Source: Rhizophagus sp. LPA8_4_AMF
Taxonomy: Eukaryota; Glomeromycota; Glomeromycetes; Glomerales; Glomeraceae
Reading direction: 5' to 3'
Length of the DNA: 34,985 bases
NCBI GenBank assembly: GCA_021464525.1
Contig: JADRCO010000386.1
Span: 1 to 34,985 of the forward strand
Numbering within the stretch: the first letter of the stretch is position 1; every line of letters begins with the position of its first letter. The translations under genes were made by a program, and so were the position numbers. The notes under the pieces were generated by a model. That model worked only from the letters and a program-made list of their open reading frames with translations. It had not been told where the DNA came from and did not search any database. This document shows positions 1 through 10,451 of the stretch, one piece after another.

Positions 1-414
1 TGATATTCCATCACGTGACTATTAAAATTAATTATAGTGTGTACTCTAGCCTTAAGCCAATCAGTTTATTTGTTTTTGGCATGCTTTGCTTATTTTGTTT
101 ACGTGATCAAAAAAAAACCACTTTTTTTTAGTTCGTAAAAATCGGGTCACTGATCGGGTTACACAATTCCATCAGCCAATGTTTATTTACTCAAAACCGA
201 TCAAAATTCCGAACGATCAGAAATGAACTGGCCTATTAGATAGGGCTATATCGGTCAACAAATCACATGCACCTTAATGATTGGAAAAAACGTGCCACTG
301 CGTGGCACATTTTCATCCAATCATTAAGGTCCAGTGATTTGTTGACCGATATAGCTACTTCCCTATCCAATAAATAATTATTATTTCTTGTATTTTCAAC
401 TTTTAAATAGTTTA
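1..414. other. Upstream non-coding region with an inverted repeat
   Basis: No coding sequence is seen here. The stretch is AT-rich, has a CACGTG box at 12-17, and contains a long imperfect palindrome at 233-375 (listed separately) that ends about 40 bp before the first start codon of the DSBA-like gene. It probably includes that gene's promoter and 5' leader, but no TATA or initiator could be singled out. Confidence 0.6.
233..375. repeat. Imperfect 140-bp palindrome (MITE-like hairpin)
   Basis: The arms CTATATCGGTCAACAAATCAC (246-266) and GTGATTTGTTGACCGATATAG (334-354) are exact reverse complements, and inner segments (CACCTTAATGATTGGA against TCCAATCATTAAGGT; GTGCCAC against GTGGCAC) pair as well, so the whole folds into one hairpin with a tiny loop near 300. 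The outer ends (ATTAGATAGGG / CCCTATCCAAT) pair after a 5-base insertion in the right arm. No clear target-site duplication was found, so a mobile origin is inferred from shape only. Confidence 0.75.
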
Positions 415-2257
415 ATGAATTCAATTATGAAGAATACAAAGCAACCAATTGTAGAATTTTTTTATGATTTACAATGTCCATGGGCATATATTGCTTCCAA
501 ACGAATTGAACAAATAACTAAAAGAACAAATGCTGAAGTTATTTGGACACCTGTTCTTTTAGGAGAAATTTATAAAGCAATTAAAGCTCCTCAGGTTGTA
601 AAGACTAAAGACATTTTTTTTTTTAAAAAAAAAAAATAAAAAATAAAAAAAATTAAAAACTAATTTGCAATTTACAAATAATAGGGTAAAGCACTAAAAG
701 CAGGTATATGAATAAAATATCGAATTTATTCGATTTCAAACTAATTGATATCTAATAGGAAGCGCAACAGATGTAATGCCACTACCAAAAAGACAATACA
801 TAACAAAAGATTTGTTACGTACAGTACAAAGATACAACATAGAATTAAATTTTCATCCTCGTCATCCAATCCAAACTATACATGGTACAGTACAGTATTT
901 AAAAAATTATCAATTCTTTTAAATCTTTACAAATTAATTTTTTTTTTTTCGAAAAATAGCTTTAAGACTTCTCCATGCTACGCCACAATCTTATCGCGCA
1001 GCATTAACTCGCGCATTTTATCGATTATACTGGGTTGACAATGCTGATATTTCTGATCTTTCCCTTTTATTAAATACTGCGCAATCACTTAAAATTCCAT
1101 ATGATGAACCACTTGATTCATCTATATTCTCCAATAAAAAATATCAAAATTCGCTTAGTTCTTCCACAGCAAGAGCAGTCGAATATGGCACACCGGGAGT
1201 ACCTTGCTTTTGGTTGGAACAATATCCAGGAGGAGGAAGATTATATTGGGGACAAGATAGATTACATTTCGTTGAAGGAGCATTAACATCGATTTCAACA
1301 GGTGTACCTATAGAACAAATGGATTTATTAAAGTTTTATCCGAGATGTTCTGTTGAGAATAAATTTAATGACAATAATAAAAAAGTGAAAACGTTGAAAT
1401 TTTGGTTTGATTTTTCTTCACAATATTCTTATATTGCGTATACTCAATTGAGCTGGATCAAAAAACAAGCTAAATGTGAAGTTAATATTGAATATATGCC
1501 ATTCCTTCTTGGATTTGTGTTTGACAAGTAAATGATCATATATTAAATTGATTTTAAATATCAAAATTTTAAATACTCTTTAATATTCATTTTCTTTCTG
1601 TACCGTTTGTAGAATTGGAACTCCACAAACACCGCTCTTGAAATTAAATGAAACTAGAAAAGCATATGATGTCAGAGATATGTATGAATGGGTACAGTTT
1701 TGGAACCAAGTCGGTGATAAATTTAAGTTTTATTATCCTGATGTGTTTCCAATCCGTAGTGTAAATATTTCGAGAATATTTTTGTTGGAACCTAAAACTC
1801 TTGAGTGTATTTGTAAGTAAAAAAACCGAAAAAAAAAATATTTTTGTGAATTTACCGATTTCATACTTGCGCCTGTTGGCTCAATATTTATTATAATATA
1901 ATTTATTTACTTATTTTCTTATTTTGTTTGTAAGTTAAAGCATGTTGGGTCGATAACATTCCAATTGGAGCCTCAAATGACCTTCTTATAGAAACTCTTA
2001 ACAAATCTGGATTCGATGGTAATGCTTTATTCCAAGCTACTCAACAAAATGCTAATAATGTTAAAGACAAATTAAGAGAGAATACTGACCGAGCTATTAA
2101 ATTGGGTATGTTTGGAGCACCGGTGTTTCAAGTGGATGATGGGGAATTGGTTTGGGGACAAGATAGAATTAATGTTGTATTAGATTTATTGGATGGTTGG
2201 ACATGGAAGAATAAAGACGTTGAAACTATGAAGGACGATGAAAAAGCAAAGCTATAG
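415..2257 (+). CDS. Tandem DSBA / GST-kappa-like thioredoxin-fold protein
   Basis: Six exons by splice consensus: 415-597, 685-703, 759-884, 960-1527, 1613-1812, 1935-2257, joining in frame to 472 residues. Two DSBA-like domains are visible, at about 8-235 and 252-450. Each opens with the family motif (FFYDLQCPWAYIA, then FWFDFSSQYSYIA), later has YWVDN or CWVDN, and closes with a cis-Pro strand and WGQDR. This is the fold of 2-hydroxychromene-2-carboxylate isomerase, GST kappa and FrnE. Neither domain has a CXXC: the first keeps one Cys (CPWAY), the second has Ser residues, so disulfide oxidase activity is unlikely and a glutathione-dependent isomerase or transferase role is an inference. 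The last acceptor could instead be at 1940, removing two residues. An upstream in-frame TTG is ignored; ATG 427 is an alternative start. It converges on TMS1. Confidence 0.85.
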
Positions 2258-2643
2258 ATAATTAAATATGTCCAAAGAAGGTTTTTGATTAAATTACTTT
2301 GTGACTTATGAGCAGGGCAATATCATACTAGCTTAGTTTTAATTACATATCCTTGTCTTCTTTTTCCCCTTTATTTGAAACTTTGAAACATTGAAACATG
2401 CAAGGGACTGAATAGCTGATAATGTTGTACAATTATTTCTCTTACCATTTCTTTTAAAAATAAAATTCTTATAATTTTTAAATCTTTATTTCTATTTGTA
2501 ATCTTTTATCTATTGTACATTTCAGGATATTTATATAATAAAAATATGCACTAACACTTTTTTAATAAAATTCCTATCGATAAATAAAACGTAAAAAAAT
2601 TTTAGTAATAGTATAATCCACCGTATATATCATATCATCTACC
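2258..2643. other. Convergent 3' intergenic region
   Basis: This AT-rich spacer lies between the stop codons of the DSBA-like gene (+) and TMS1 (-). It should hold both 3' UTRs and polyadenylation signals (AATAAA-like words occur). No gene, RNA or repeat was recognised. Confidence 0.6.
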
Positions 2644-4475
2644 TTAAATTACCTCAAATCTCTCTGGCATTAGAATAGGTCCAATAAGTGTCCAGGTGTA
2701 TAATAATAAACAGATCCAGCTGGAAACAACTTTCACCCATACAGCAACAATACTTTGTCCAATGATAACCAACTCTTCAGATCCAGTAGTATTTATATTA
2801 TTCCTATAATTAAAATTAAGATATTATATTCAAATCAATAAATATTACAAAACAAATACATTCCAATAATTTTTGATATACCTACCAATTTGTTAGAAGC
2901 ATCGCGACATACATGGAAGCGACCGCAAATATGAAATGAAAGGACCCATAATTATAAGCTACTCCATTCTTTTCATCGTCATGACCATCATCGTCGTCAT
3001 CTAAAGCTGAAGCTGGCATTATACTAAAAAATTATGATATTTTAGTAATAAATAATTTAAAAGTTTCAATTTTAAAAAATACTTACCCGCTCTCAATAGC
3101 GTTATAAGACGCATCGGAACGCGAATTCGATTGGAAATCGTTAGGCAAGTTAGTCTTCTACAACAGAAATTCCTTCTAACAGAAAATTATATTTAGCAAT
3201 TAATATCTTACTTTGAGTTGCAGCTCTTGATGTCGAATATGCAATCGCCAAGAATGTAAGCACAGTTCCAAGAACGATTGTAGTTGTACGCGTGCCACGG
3301 CTCCTTGTCAATGGGTTGCACATATTATCATCGGGTTCGTTAGCAATTGCACTTAAAATAATATAAGTACAATAAATAACCACCATTGAAGCTTGTGATA
3401 ATCCTGAGCGAGGATTAGCTTCTTGCACAACTGGAGCAATGCATAAGGATATCACAATAATGCATAATATAAGATTGAAGGTTATAAAAAATTGGTTAAG
3501 ACCACATCCAGATCCAGCAAAAAATTTGTACATTATTCCTGTAAGTATAACTGAAGTTAATAGCATGGCAAGTGTTGACCCAATAAGAAGATATTTCCAT
3601 TTATTATCATCAGATTCTTCCCATTTTTCTATACAAGTTTCACTCCATGTATGAGCAAAATCTACTAAGAGTACTAATCCAATTAAAATAAATAGTGTTG
3701 CTCCTATCAAGGCAATATAATTGCCCCAGAACATGAAAAATTGATTTGGAATGAAAAATGAAGCTACAACAAGGATAATCCACCCAACTATTTTAACTCC
3801 CCACCAGCTATGTGAAATTAAAAATAACAATTAATAATTTTTTATAGAACAAAAGAATATGATCATATTTACTAGTATTACCCATTTTGGATTGCAGCCC
3901 TATTATCATGCGTATCCTTTACTCCAATTACAAGTAGTCCCAGAATAAAATGAAAAAATGACAACGCAAAACAAATACGATGAACCTATCAATTTAGATT
4001 ACAAGGTTAAGAAGTAAATCAAATAACAAAATTCGATATAATTATTATGCTTACGGCTAAGAATCCGTAACAGGTTCCCTCTTGACAATTCAGGTGTAAA
4101 TAATCATATGTTATTTTCTCTAGCTGCTTTATAGCCCAATCTGATAGCATTATCCATGCAAGCTTTTTTTATAGATAAAATTTATTAGGAATATAGAATA
4201 GTAAAATGACATACAAAGTTAAACTTTTACCATAGAATTCAAAAGTAATATTATCTAAAAATAAAAATAAGGACAATATAAGTTAGCTTAGATGGATAAA
4301 TAGTGATTTTTAATTTTTAAATACTACTTACCGCAAACCCTATCCTAGTCGCTATTGAATTATTACAATTACATGATTTACAAGCTAAATTGCAAGCTGC
4401 TGCGGAGAAGCAAGAAATAACTGCTGAAGTAACCCATGAAATAGGACCACCAAGAAAACTAAAAACAAGCCCCAT
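2644..4475 (-). CDS. TMS1: Serinc/TDE1 family multi-pass membrane protein (TMS1-like)
   Basis: Exons: 4332-4475, 4231-4254, 4055-4162, 3882-3985, 3212-3807, 3087-3157, 2886-3023, 2644-2803. The N-terminus has the Serinc Cys cluster ([13 protein letters not shown]), followed by many hydrophobic helices, [25 protein letters not shown], an acidic loop ending [28 protein letters not shown] and a final [15 protein letters not shown]. These are family hallmarks; the length (about 447 residues) fits. Serinc/TMS proteins are membrane proteins proposed to act in serine-derived lipid synthesis or lipid scrambling. Odd point: the exon ending at 3212 finishes one base into a codon, yet the next exon, clearly coding by homology to the PASAL region, starts in phase 0. 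One base too many or too few is present, or the splice is unusual; read-through would stop at 3150. It shares a 181-bp divergent promoter with BCD1. Confidence 0.88.
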
Positions 4476-4656
4476 TATTTTGGTAATTAAAAGCTAAATA
4501 CAGCAAAATTAAATAACAAAAAAGAAAGAAAAAATTAACCCGAAGAAAAAAATTGCTTTATTTTATATGCAAAATAAACGACTTTTGACTTATTTATGAT
4601 CTACCATGCATGAAGCTAGATAATCAAGCAATTTAATAATTATTATTTTTTAGAAT
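4476..4656. promoter_or_regulatory. Divergent promoter region TMS1 / BCD1
   Basis: There are 181 bp between the two start codons. The DNA is A-rich on one side and has TGCAAAATAAACG and ATGCATGAAGC words in the middle. It must carry the control signals of both genes, but no specific factor site could be assigned. Confidence 0.5.
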
Positions 4657-5352
4657 ATGGACTACTACAACTTTACCGATCCTCTTGCATTAATTCTTCA
4701 AGAGTATGAAGACACTAATGAAGAAAAAGTAGAATCAACAGAAGGGCAAGCTGAAAATAAAGGTAATTTAACAATTCAGAAAAAAAAAAAAAATGAATTT
4801 TTTCGAATGTCTTACCTATTATTTTATTAAGTTCAAGCCGAAGAACCAAACAAATCAAAGGACCAAATATTTTCAGAAGTATCGTCTGCTGCTTTATCAG
4901 ATTCTTTAAGAAAAACTACAACCAAAAATTTACCTGAAAAACATCCCAATTCAACCAAATGCCAAAATTGTAGCGTCAACGCTTGGAAATACAAATGCCC
5001 AAAGTGCAATTTTCACTCATGTTCATTGAAATGTTGTAATTCACATAAGGAAAAGTATTCATGTGAAGGTATAAGATCGAAAGTGAAATATGTTCCACTT
5101 GAACAATATGGATATGAAAATTTAATGAGTGGTAAGTGTTATGTGTTAATTAGTTCCTTATTGAGTTTAACAAACCGAAATTAAAATCAATTATATATTT
5201 TAGACTATGTCTTTCTTGAAGACATATCGCGCACAATTGACTCTGCTCATCGTTATATGAGCGATAAAAAACAGATGTATGAAGAGTTTAGAAGAAAATA
5301 CTCCCCATACTCTAAAAAGCGCAAATTTAATAAATATAAAAAAAGACATTAA
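4657..5352 (+). CDS. BCD1: Zinc-finger HIT protein, box C/D snoRNP assembly factor
   Basis: Three exons, 4657-4762, 4838-5131 and 5204-5352, give 182 residues (an acceptor six bases upstream at 4832 is possible). A single HIT zinc finger sits at about 76-110: CQNCSVNAWKYKCPKC, then CSLKCCNSHKEKYSC. It is followed at once by the BCD1/ZNHIT6 signature of a basic GIRSKVKYVPL segment, YGYENLMSDY and FLEDISRTID. In yeast and animals this protein is nuclear and chaperones Snu13/NOP58 during box C/D snoRNP assembly. The tail after the signature is short and basic (SKKRKFNKYKKRH) and lacks the longer C-terminal region common in BCD1 proteins, so the gene may be a short form or have missed 3' exons. 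It is head-to-head with TMS1 and tail-to-tail with SAC1. Confidence 0.87.
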
Positions 5353-5599
5353 TAAAAAGATCGATTGCAACAACGGGAAAATTGTTATATTTTGGATCTT
5401 TGCAAGTTGTAACTGATTATTTGAACACAATGTTTATGAATAGATTAATTATTATTGAATACATTCCTTTAAAAAATACAAGGAAAAATAACCTATCAAA
5501 AAAGACTCTAGTAAAATTATTATAGAATTTAAATAATAAAGAAAATAGTATAATATATAAAAAAAATAATTAATTTTAGAACATGAATAAATAGTTCTT

Positions 5600-8500
5600 C
5601 TATTCGATTTTTTGTAATTCAATTTTTTCTTCATACTCTGAATCATTAATCCGCCCCGTTTTTTGTTTATAAGATGATGTGCTAGATTTAGATTGATAAA
5701 ATCGGTAGTCTCTTGGAACAAGTTTAGGCCAATCTATAAATTCGCCACCATTTTCCACAACCAATCGAAGTATAAATATAATAATAACTAAATCGATAAT
5801 CATAAAAAATCGAGCATAATTTTTATAACCTGAAAAGAAAAGTTAAACAATGTTAACATATTTGAAATATAATATAAGAAGGTTAAGCTTTTGATTTGAT
5901 TAATACCTTCCGGTAAAATGAATAAAAGTAGCAAAAATACCAAACACGCCAATATTACTTGAGGAATCTAAAAATAAAGATTTAGAATATATTGTTAAGA
6001 AACTATTAAATTATTCACTTTCACAAATTATAATTATTCGTAAATTACCAATTTCGTTTGCATGGATCGAGTATCGATCCATGGTGATGCGGCCCCATGT
6101 TTTACTACATAATTACCCAATAACAAATCATATGCATCCTATAATCATTTAAGTATTGATTGTATTGATTAAGTAAAAAGCATTAAAATTTAAATTACAA
6201 ATTGGCATTGAAAAATTTACCTGTCGTGAACCATCCATAAAATTATTAAGAACATAACGCGCCACAGAACTTTGTAAATCTGAAACAACTCCCTTTTTAG
6301 TTCTATTACCAGTTCTAAAATAGAATATGATTTAATATTTATTATAGCAAGGAAATTCATGAAATATAAATTAATAACGTACCGGGTAAAATCCGTTTTT
6401 TGAGCACCAGTACCAGAATAAGGAAAACTAATAGCATCAGCGTTATCAGCCCATACTATCAATTAAAAAAGAAATGAAAAGAAAAAAGAAAAAAGAAAAT
6501 AATATAAATATCATATTATGACTGCAATAAATAAATTTCGAATAATAATTTTAAATACCATTTCTAAATATATCCATGAAACTTGCAATTTCATCAATTC
6601 GTTCTTTGCTACTAAGTACGCCCACTTCACGTAATTGTTGTGTCAACACCCATTTCGCAAAGTTAGACTGAACAACATTAGTTCTGTCAAGACAATCCAT
6701 GCAATTCGTACGAATTACGGATGTCTGAGATTTGATAATGCGTGAATCATCAGCATAGAAATATCTGAAATGAGTTGAAAAAAAAAAATTAAATCTTTAA
6801 TATGCTAAAGTATATATATCTAGAAAATTTTTGATATACCCTTGTTGTATCAATTCTTCTTCAATAGTGTCAAGTAAAATCTGAATTCTATTCCACCGCA
6901 TTTTGCTACATTCATGATGAAAATCAAAATGGTAATATCGTATTCTAGGGTCATTTAGCTGTTTCACAGTCCTCTCATACGATTCTCCCATAGGAGATTC
7001 ATATCCTTTTTTATTAACAAGATTAACTAATATTTGATTTCCATATATTCTGATTTGTTCATCAAAATGTCGATGAAAAGCTTCAAGCTAAAAATAATAA
7101 TACGTTGGCACTTACTAATTTTATTATGAAAATTGACAATAATAGAAAAATATATAATATATTACCGTATTGGGTAAATCCATTATTTGTAATTTCGGTG
7201 TATATTTGATATTATTGACTTGGGCCCAATAAATGGGAATAGATCCACGTGTTTGAACATAAGACAACTTGATTTTGCCTTCAAAAAAGGTGGATGTATT
7301 ACCATCTTCAATGGGATCCAGTAAAGCAATTTGCTCAGTCTCGTTGAAATTAGAAACATTCCCCTCTGCGTCAATACCGCGTGAAAAATATCGCGTTCCT
7401 AAAATGAAAACATAAGGATTTAACATTAATTCTACACTATAAACATAATTTAATAATTAAAAAGAAAAAAAAATTTAGTACGTGCCAGCACGGTACCTGC
7501 TTCGGCGTGAAATCAGAGAGAATACCATGTCCCTATTTTTGATTCTTGTAAAAACAATGGAAACGACTATTGTAACGGGGAAAAAAAAATTAGTTACTCT
7601 GAATAATTTTGAGTAAAAACTTTACTAATAGTTATATCATACATCCAAACACCACTGGAAGAATAAAATCGCTAAGCTATTAATCATCGAAATAATTGTT
7701 AGTAATATTTAATGTCGATAGAATACATAAAAAAATTTATACTTACATCCTGGTCAGGATTTCTAGTAGTGACATCAATAAGTTTTGATTGCAAATAACG
7801 ATTCCAAAAGAATCTTTCATCGGCCTAATATTAAATAAAAAGATAAATCATTGTAAACTATGTCGATATTTTAAACGTTCTTTTAAATAAAAATGAGATA
7901 TTGCGTACTCTCTGCCATAAAGGTCCAGATGTCAATTGTGCTTGCCTTTGCAAAGTATTAGTTAGATCATAAGTGTAGGAAAAGTAATATGTTCCAGATT
8001 TAAGAAGACTTTCCACAAGTGACAAATAATGCTGTTCATCATGTGCCTAATTAAAGATATTTTTAAAATCAATCAATTTTAAAAATTATTCAAGCGTGAT
8101 CATTAACTATACCTGTGCTTCTGATAAATGATTATTATTTTTCGCGAATGGAAGAATTCTAAATTGATTTGCCTGGAAAATATCGTGTATACCTAACCTT
8201 CCAATACGTTCTCGGCCAGTAATCACTATAAGATATCCGCCTATTTAAAATTTATTAGAATTAATTGTTCTATAATTCAAACGATTGATCAAATTCTCTG
8301 ATGTAATTTTTCTTGTACCTGCTAACAAATTAATAATACCGAAAACTCCATATACTGTTAAAGACTCAGTGTGCGCGGTCGGATCGGGAACTTTGCTCGA
8401 TTAACAAAGTTTAAGAGTAAGTATTTTCAAAAGGAAAAAATTTATTCGTACAACAAAGCTTAGCTTACTAGCATTGTCCAATAAGCATTCACCAGAATCT

Positions 8501-8720
8501 CTGTTTATAACTAAAGTCTGAGCTGCTTTATTCGGGTCAAGATAGTAGGGTACTAGGGTGTACGAGTCGTTGGTAGCGTATCTGTGATGAAATTAAGTGA
8601 TGAGCTATTTTCGTCTAGTTAGAAGGCTGAAAGCCTTGTTTTCGCGTAATGCAATCCTATAATACACGATCTATCAAACTGTTAAGGTAATACTCACAAT
8701 CTTAAAGATTCGTGCACCAT
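5600..8720 (-). CDS. SAC1: SAC1 phosphoinositide phosphatase
   Basis: Sixteen exons: 8698-8720, 8469-8581, 8319-8390, 8113-8240, 7909-8046, 7747-7824, 7643-7676, 7486-7566, 7166-7398, 6840-7087, 6559-6764, 6383-6455, 6221-6314, 6049-6138, 5907-5967, 5600-5829. They join to 633 residues, close to the length of yeast Sac1. The Sac domain shows YGVFGIINLLAGGYLIVITG, RAGTRYFSRGID, ETEQI, SYVQTRGSIPIYWAQ, YYHFDFHHEC and the catalytic CX5R loop RTNCMDCLDRTN (Cys404). Then come WADNADAISFPYSGTGAQKTDFTRTG and two hydrophobic segments in the last 100 residues that anchor it in ER/Golgi membrane. It removes phosphate from PI4P at the ER. Two junctions are unusual: exon 3 uses acceptor AAAG|TT, and intron 8 is predicted GC-AG to restore the conserved RAGTRYF. 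No canonical alternative keeps the motif. Confidence 0.94.
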
Positions 8721-8826
8721 TGTATATGTTTTATTTTATAAAAAAGTGAAATATATTACAAGTTATTAGTCGAAATTTAGTGAAAAATTTATAGGGTGTA
8801 ATGCATAAAAAAAAATTTATCGAAAA

Positions 8827-8911
8827 TGGAGGACCTGGGTATCGATCCCAGTGCCTCTCGCATTCACGCGGCGATGCGAAGCGAGCGCTCTACCATATGA
8901 GCTAGACCCCC
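8827..8911 (-). tRNA. tRNA-Ala (anticodon CGC) with a 12-nt intron
   Basis: The minus strand folds into a cloverleaf of 85 nt: acceptor GGGGGTC / GTCCTCC with discriminator A, D arm GCTC-ATATGGTA-GAGC, anticodon stem CTCGC/GCGAG, variable loop AGGCA, and T arm CTGGG-ATCGATA-CCCAG. The anticodon CGC (8876-8878) is followed by A37 and then a 12-nt intron (8863-8874), the usual site for nuclear tRNA introns. The acceptor stem has the G3:U70 pair that marks alanine tRNAs. One T-T mismatch (position 6:67) is odd but tolerable. The gene ends 106 bp upstream of the SAC1 start codon, on the same strand. Confidence 0.9.
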
Positions 8912-9214
8912 GAACTCTGACTGTGAAACCAAATAAAGTTTTTAATAAAAAATTAATTTTCTAGCATTAAGCTCAAAATTAGAAATTTTAATATCACAGG
9001 ATGAGAGTCATATACGATTACATGAATAAGTACTTATATGCAATTAACTGTATATTATTATTAAGTAATGAAAGTTTATTGGTAAAAATTTTTTAATCCA
9101 AAATCAATGCAATTCATTATATTAAGAAGGACGAGTAGGATAATTTTTTTTTATAAATTTCTCTGTATTAGATTTCTTATCATTATTAATTTAAATCTAA
9201 TTTCAAAAAAATTA
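8912..9214. other. Intergenic spacer tRNA-Ala / EMC10
   Basis: AT-rich spacer between the tRNA 5' end and the EMC10 stop codon. It should contain the EMC10 3' UTR. No further feature is seen. Confidence 0.5.
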
Positions 9215-10202
9215 TTAACGAGCAGGTCTCACTGCCTGTCCACCTCGCTGTTGCTGTTGCTGTCCACCCTGCTGAGATTCTTCAGGTGGGCCTCCAGTTA
9301 ATAATATTATAATAAGAGGTATGAAATACCACCTATTAATGTAATGGAAAATTAATTAATTATTTCGTAGAAATATGATTAAATTTAAAGTAAATCTACT
9401 TGCCAGTATTTTTGCAAAAAGCTTTTTTCTTCGGGTGGTTTTTCTACAGTGCCATCTTCTCTCAAAGGCACTGCTTTATTTAACTTTGGACTTGAGAATT
9501 TTTTTTATTTAAAAGAAGAAACATATGAGAATTTAACTTAATAACCTTATATTAATATAGTGAATCATAACGTTACTCACGCAACACCATTTACAGCTTT
9601 GATGGTTTGAACAGTAGTTTTAAGAACTCCTGTATGCTAACAATTTAAAGATTAGATAAATTAATAAACAGAAAAGGCTGCAGCCTTAGATTATAATTTA
9701 ATTACCGGATCAATTGTGTTATTACATTGGTCACTACTTGTGTAATAATCAAAATGAAATAATTTGTCATTTTTATCTAGATGAATTATTATCTCATCCT
9801 CAAAATTTGAAGATTTTAACAAGCACTAAAAGTGAAACGAAAATAAAATAAATATATATTATTCTTCTATTTTAAAAACAGATTTAAATTTAATTAACAA
9901 ACCGATTTTGTGAAAGATTTAGTGACATCATTCGGATTCTCATTATCAACTATTTTAACAAGATACAATTCGTTTTTCTCTAAATTTTTTGATATATCAA
10001 AGCTCGATAACGCATCTTCAGACTCTGAGTATCTTGCACGAGAAGCTGTTACAACAACTACTCCACGTTTTGAATATTCAGTGTGTTGAGGAAGCTTATG
10101 ATAGACTGTAGCGAAGTTTTCATATTCTAGCGCCAAGTAAGTTCTGTTTAAAAACCCGAACAGTAACGCTAAAATAAAAACACAACGAACAAGACTTATC
10201 AT
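9215..10202 (-). CDS. EMC10: ER membrane protein complex subunit 10
   Basis: Five exons, 9903-10202, 9706-9825, 9581-9636, 9404-9490 and 9215-9332, give 226 residues. The start ATG opens a hydrophobic signal peptide (MISLVRCVFILALLFGFL). A lumenal beta-rich domain follows, with paired Cys residues (SVCLLKSS-like start of exon 2; SSDQCNNTIDP), then TTVQTIKAVNG, VPLREDGTVEKPPEEKSFFA, a membrane segment KYWWYFIPLIIILL and a short cytosolic tail rich in Gln/Gly (QQGGQQQQQRGGQ). That order is typical of EMC10, part of the complex that inserts tail-anchored and multi-pass proteins into the ER. Intron 4 begins with GCAAGT (9398-9403): only this GC-AG splice preserves KYWWY and the membrane helix. 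The nearby GTAGAT donor would shift the frame into a stop. It diverges from TBCE. Confidence 0.9.
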
Positions 10203-10451
10203 AATTAAAAAATTCGAAGTAAATATAGTAAATATGATTGTAAGATTTTTCAGACATTTATGAAATGGCGCAGCCTGCAAATCTGGTTACCACGTGATTT
10301 CACGTGCGGCGGTTGCTCGATTTATGTTTTCGTACCTTTTTTTTTGAAGGAATTAATTTTGTACTTAAAAAATTTTAATGTTATCATTTAATAAGTTAAA
10401 TTGATGTCTAGCTGGTAATTCAACTGATAATTAGATTTTTGTTGTCACAAT
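10203..10451. promoter_or_regulatory. Divergent EMC10/TBCE promoter with twin CACGTG boxes
   Basis: Two perfect CACGTG boxes lie at 10291-10296 and 10301-10306, separated by ATTT, almost midway between the two start codons. The following GCGGCGG is the most GC-rich run in the region. CACGTG with a flanking AT is the binding word of fungal bHLH factors such as Cbf1; which factor binds here is unknown. Confidence 0.6.

Noticed and set aside
5200..5721. Minus-strand frames opposite BCD1 and beside SAC1
   Set aside because: They are antisense to BCD1's last exon or in another frame of the SAC1 last exon.
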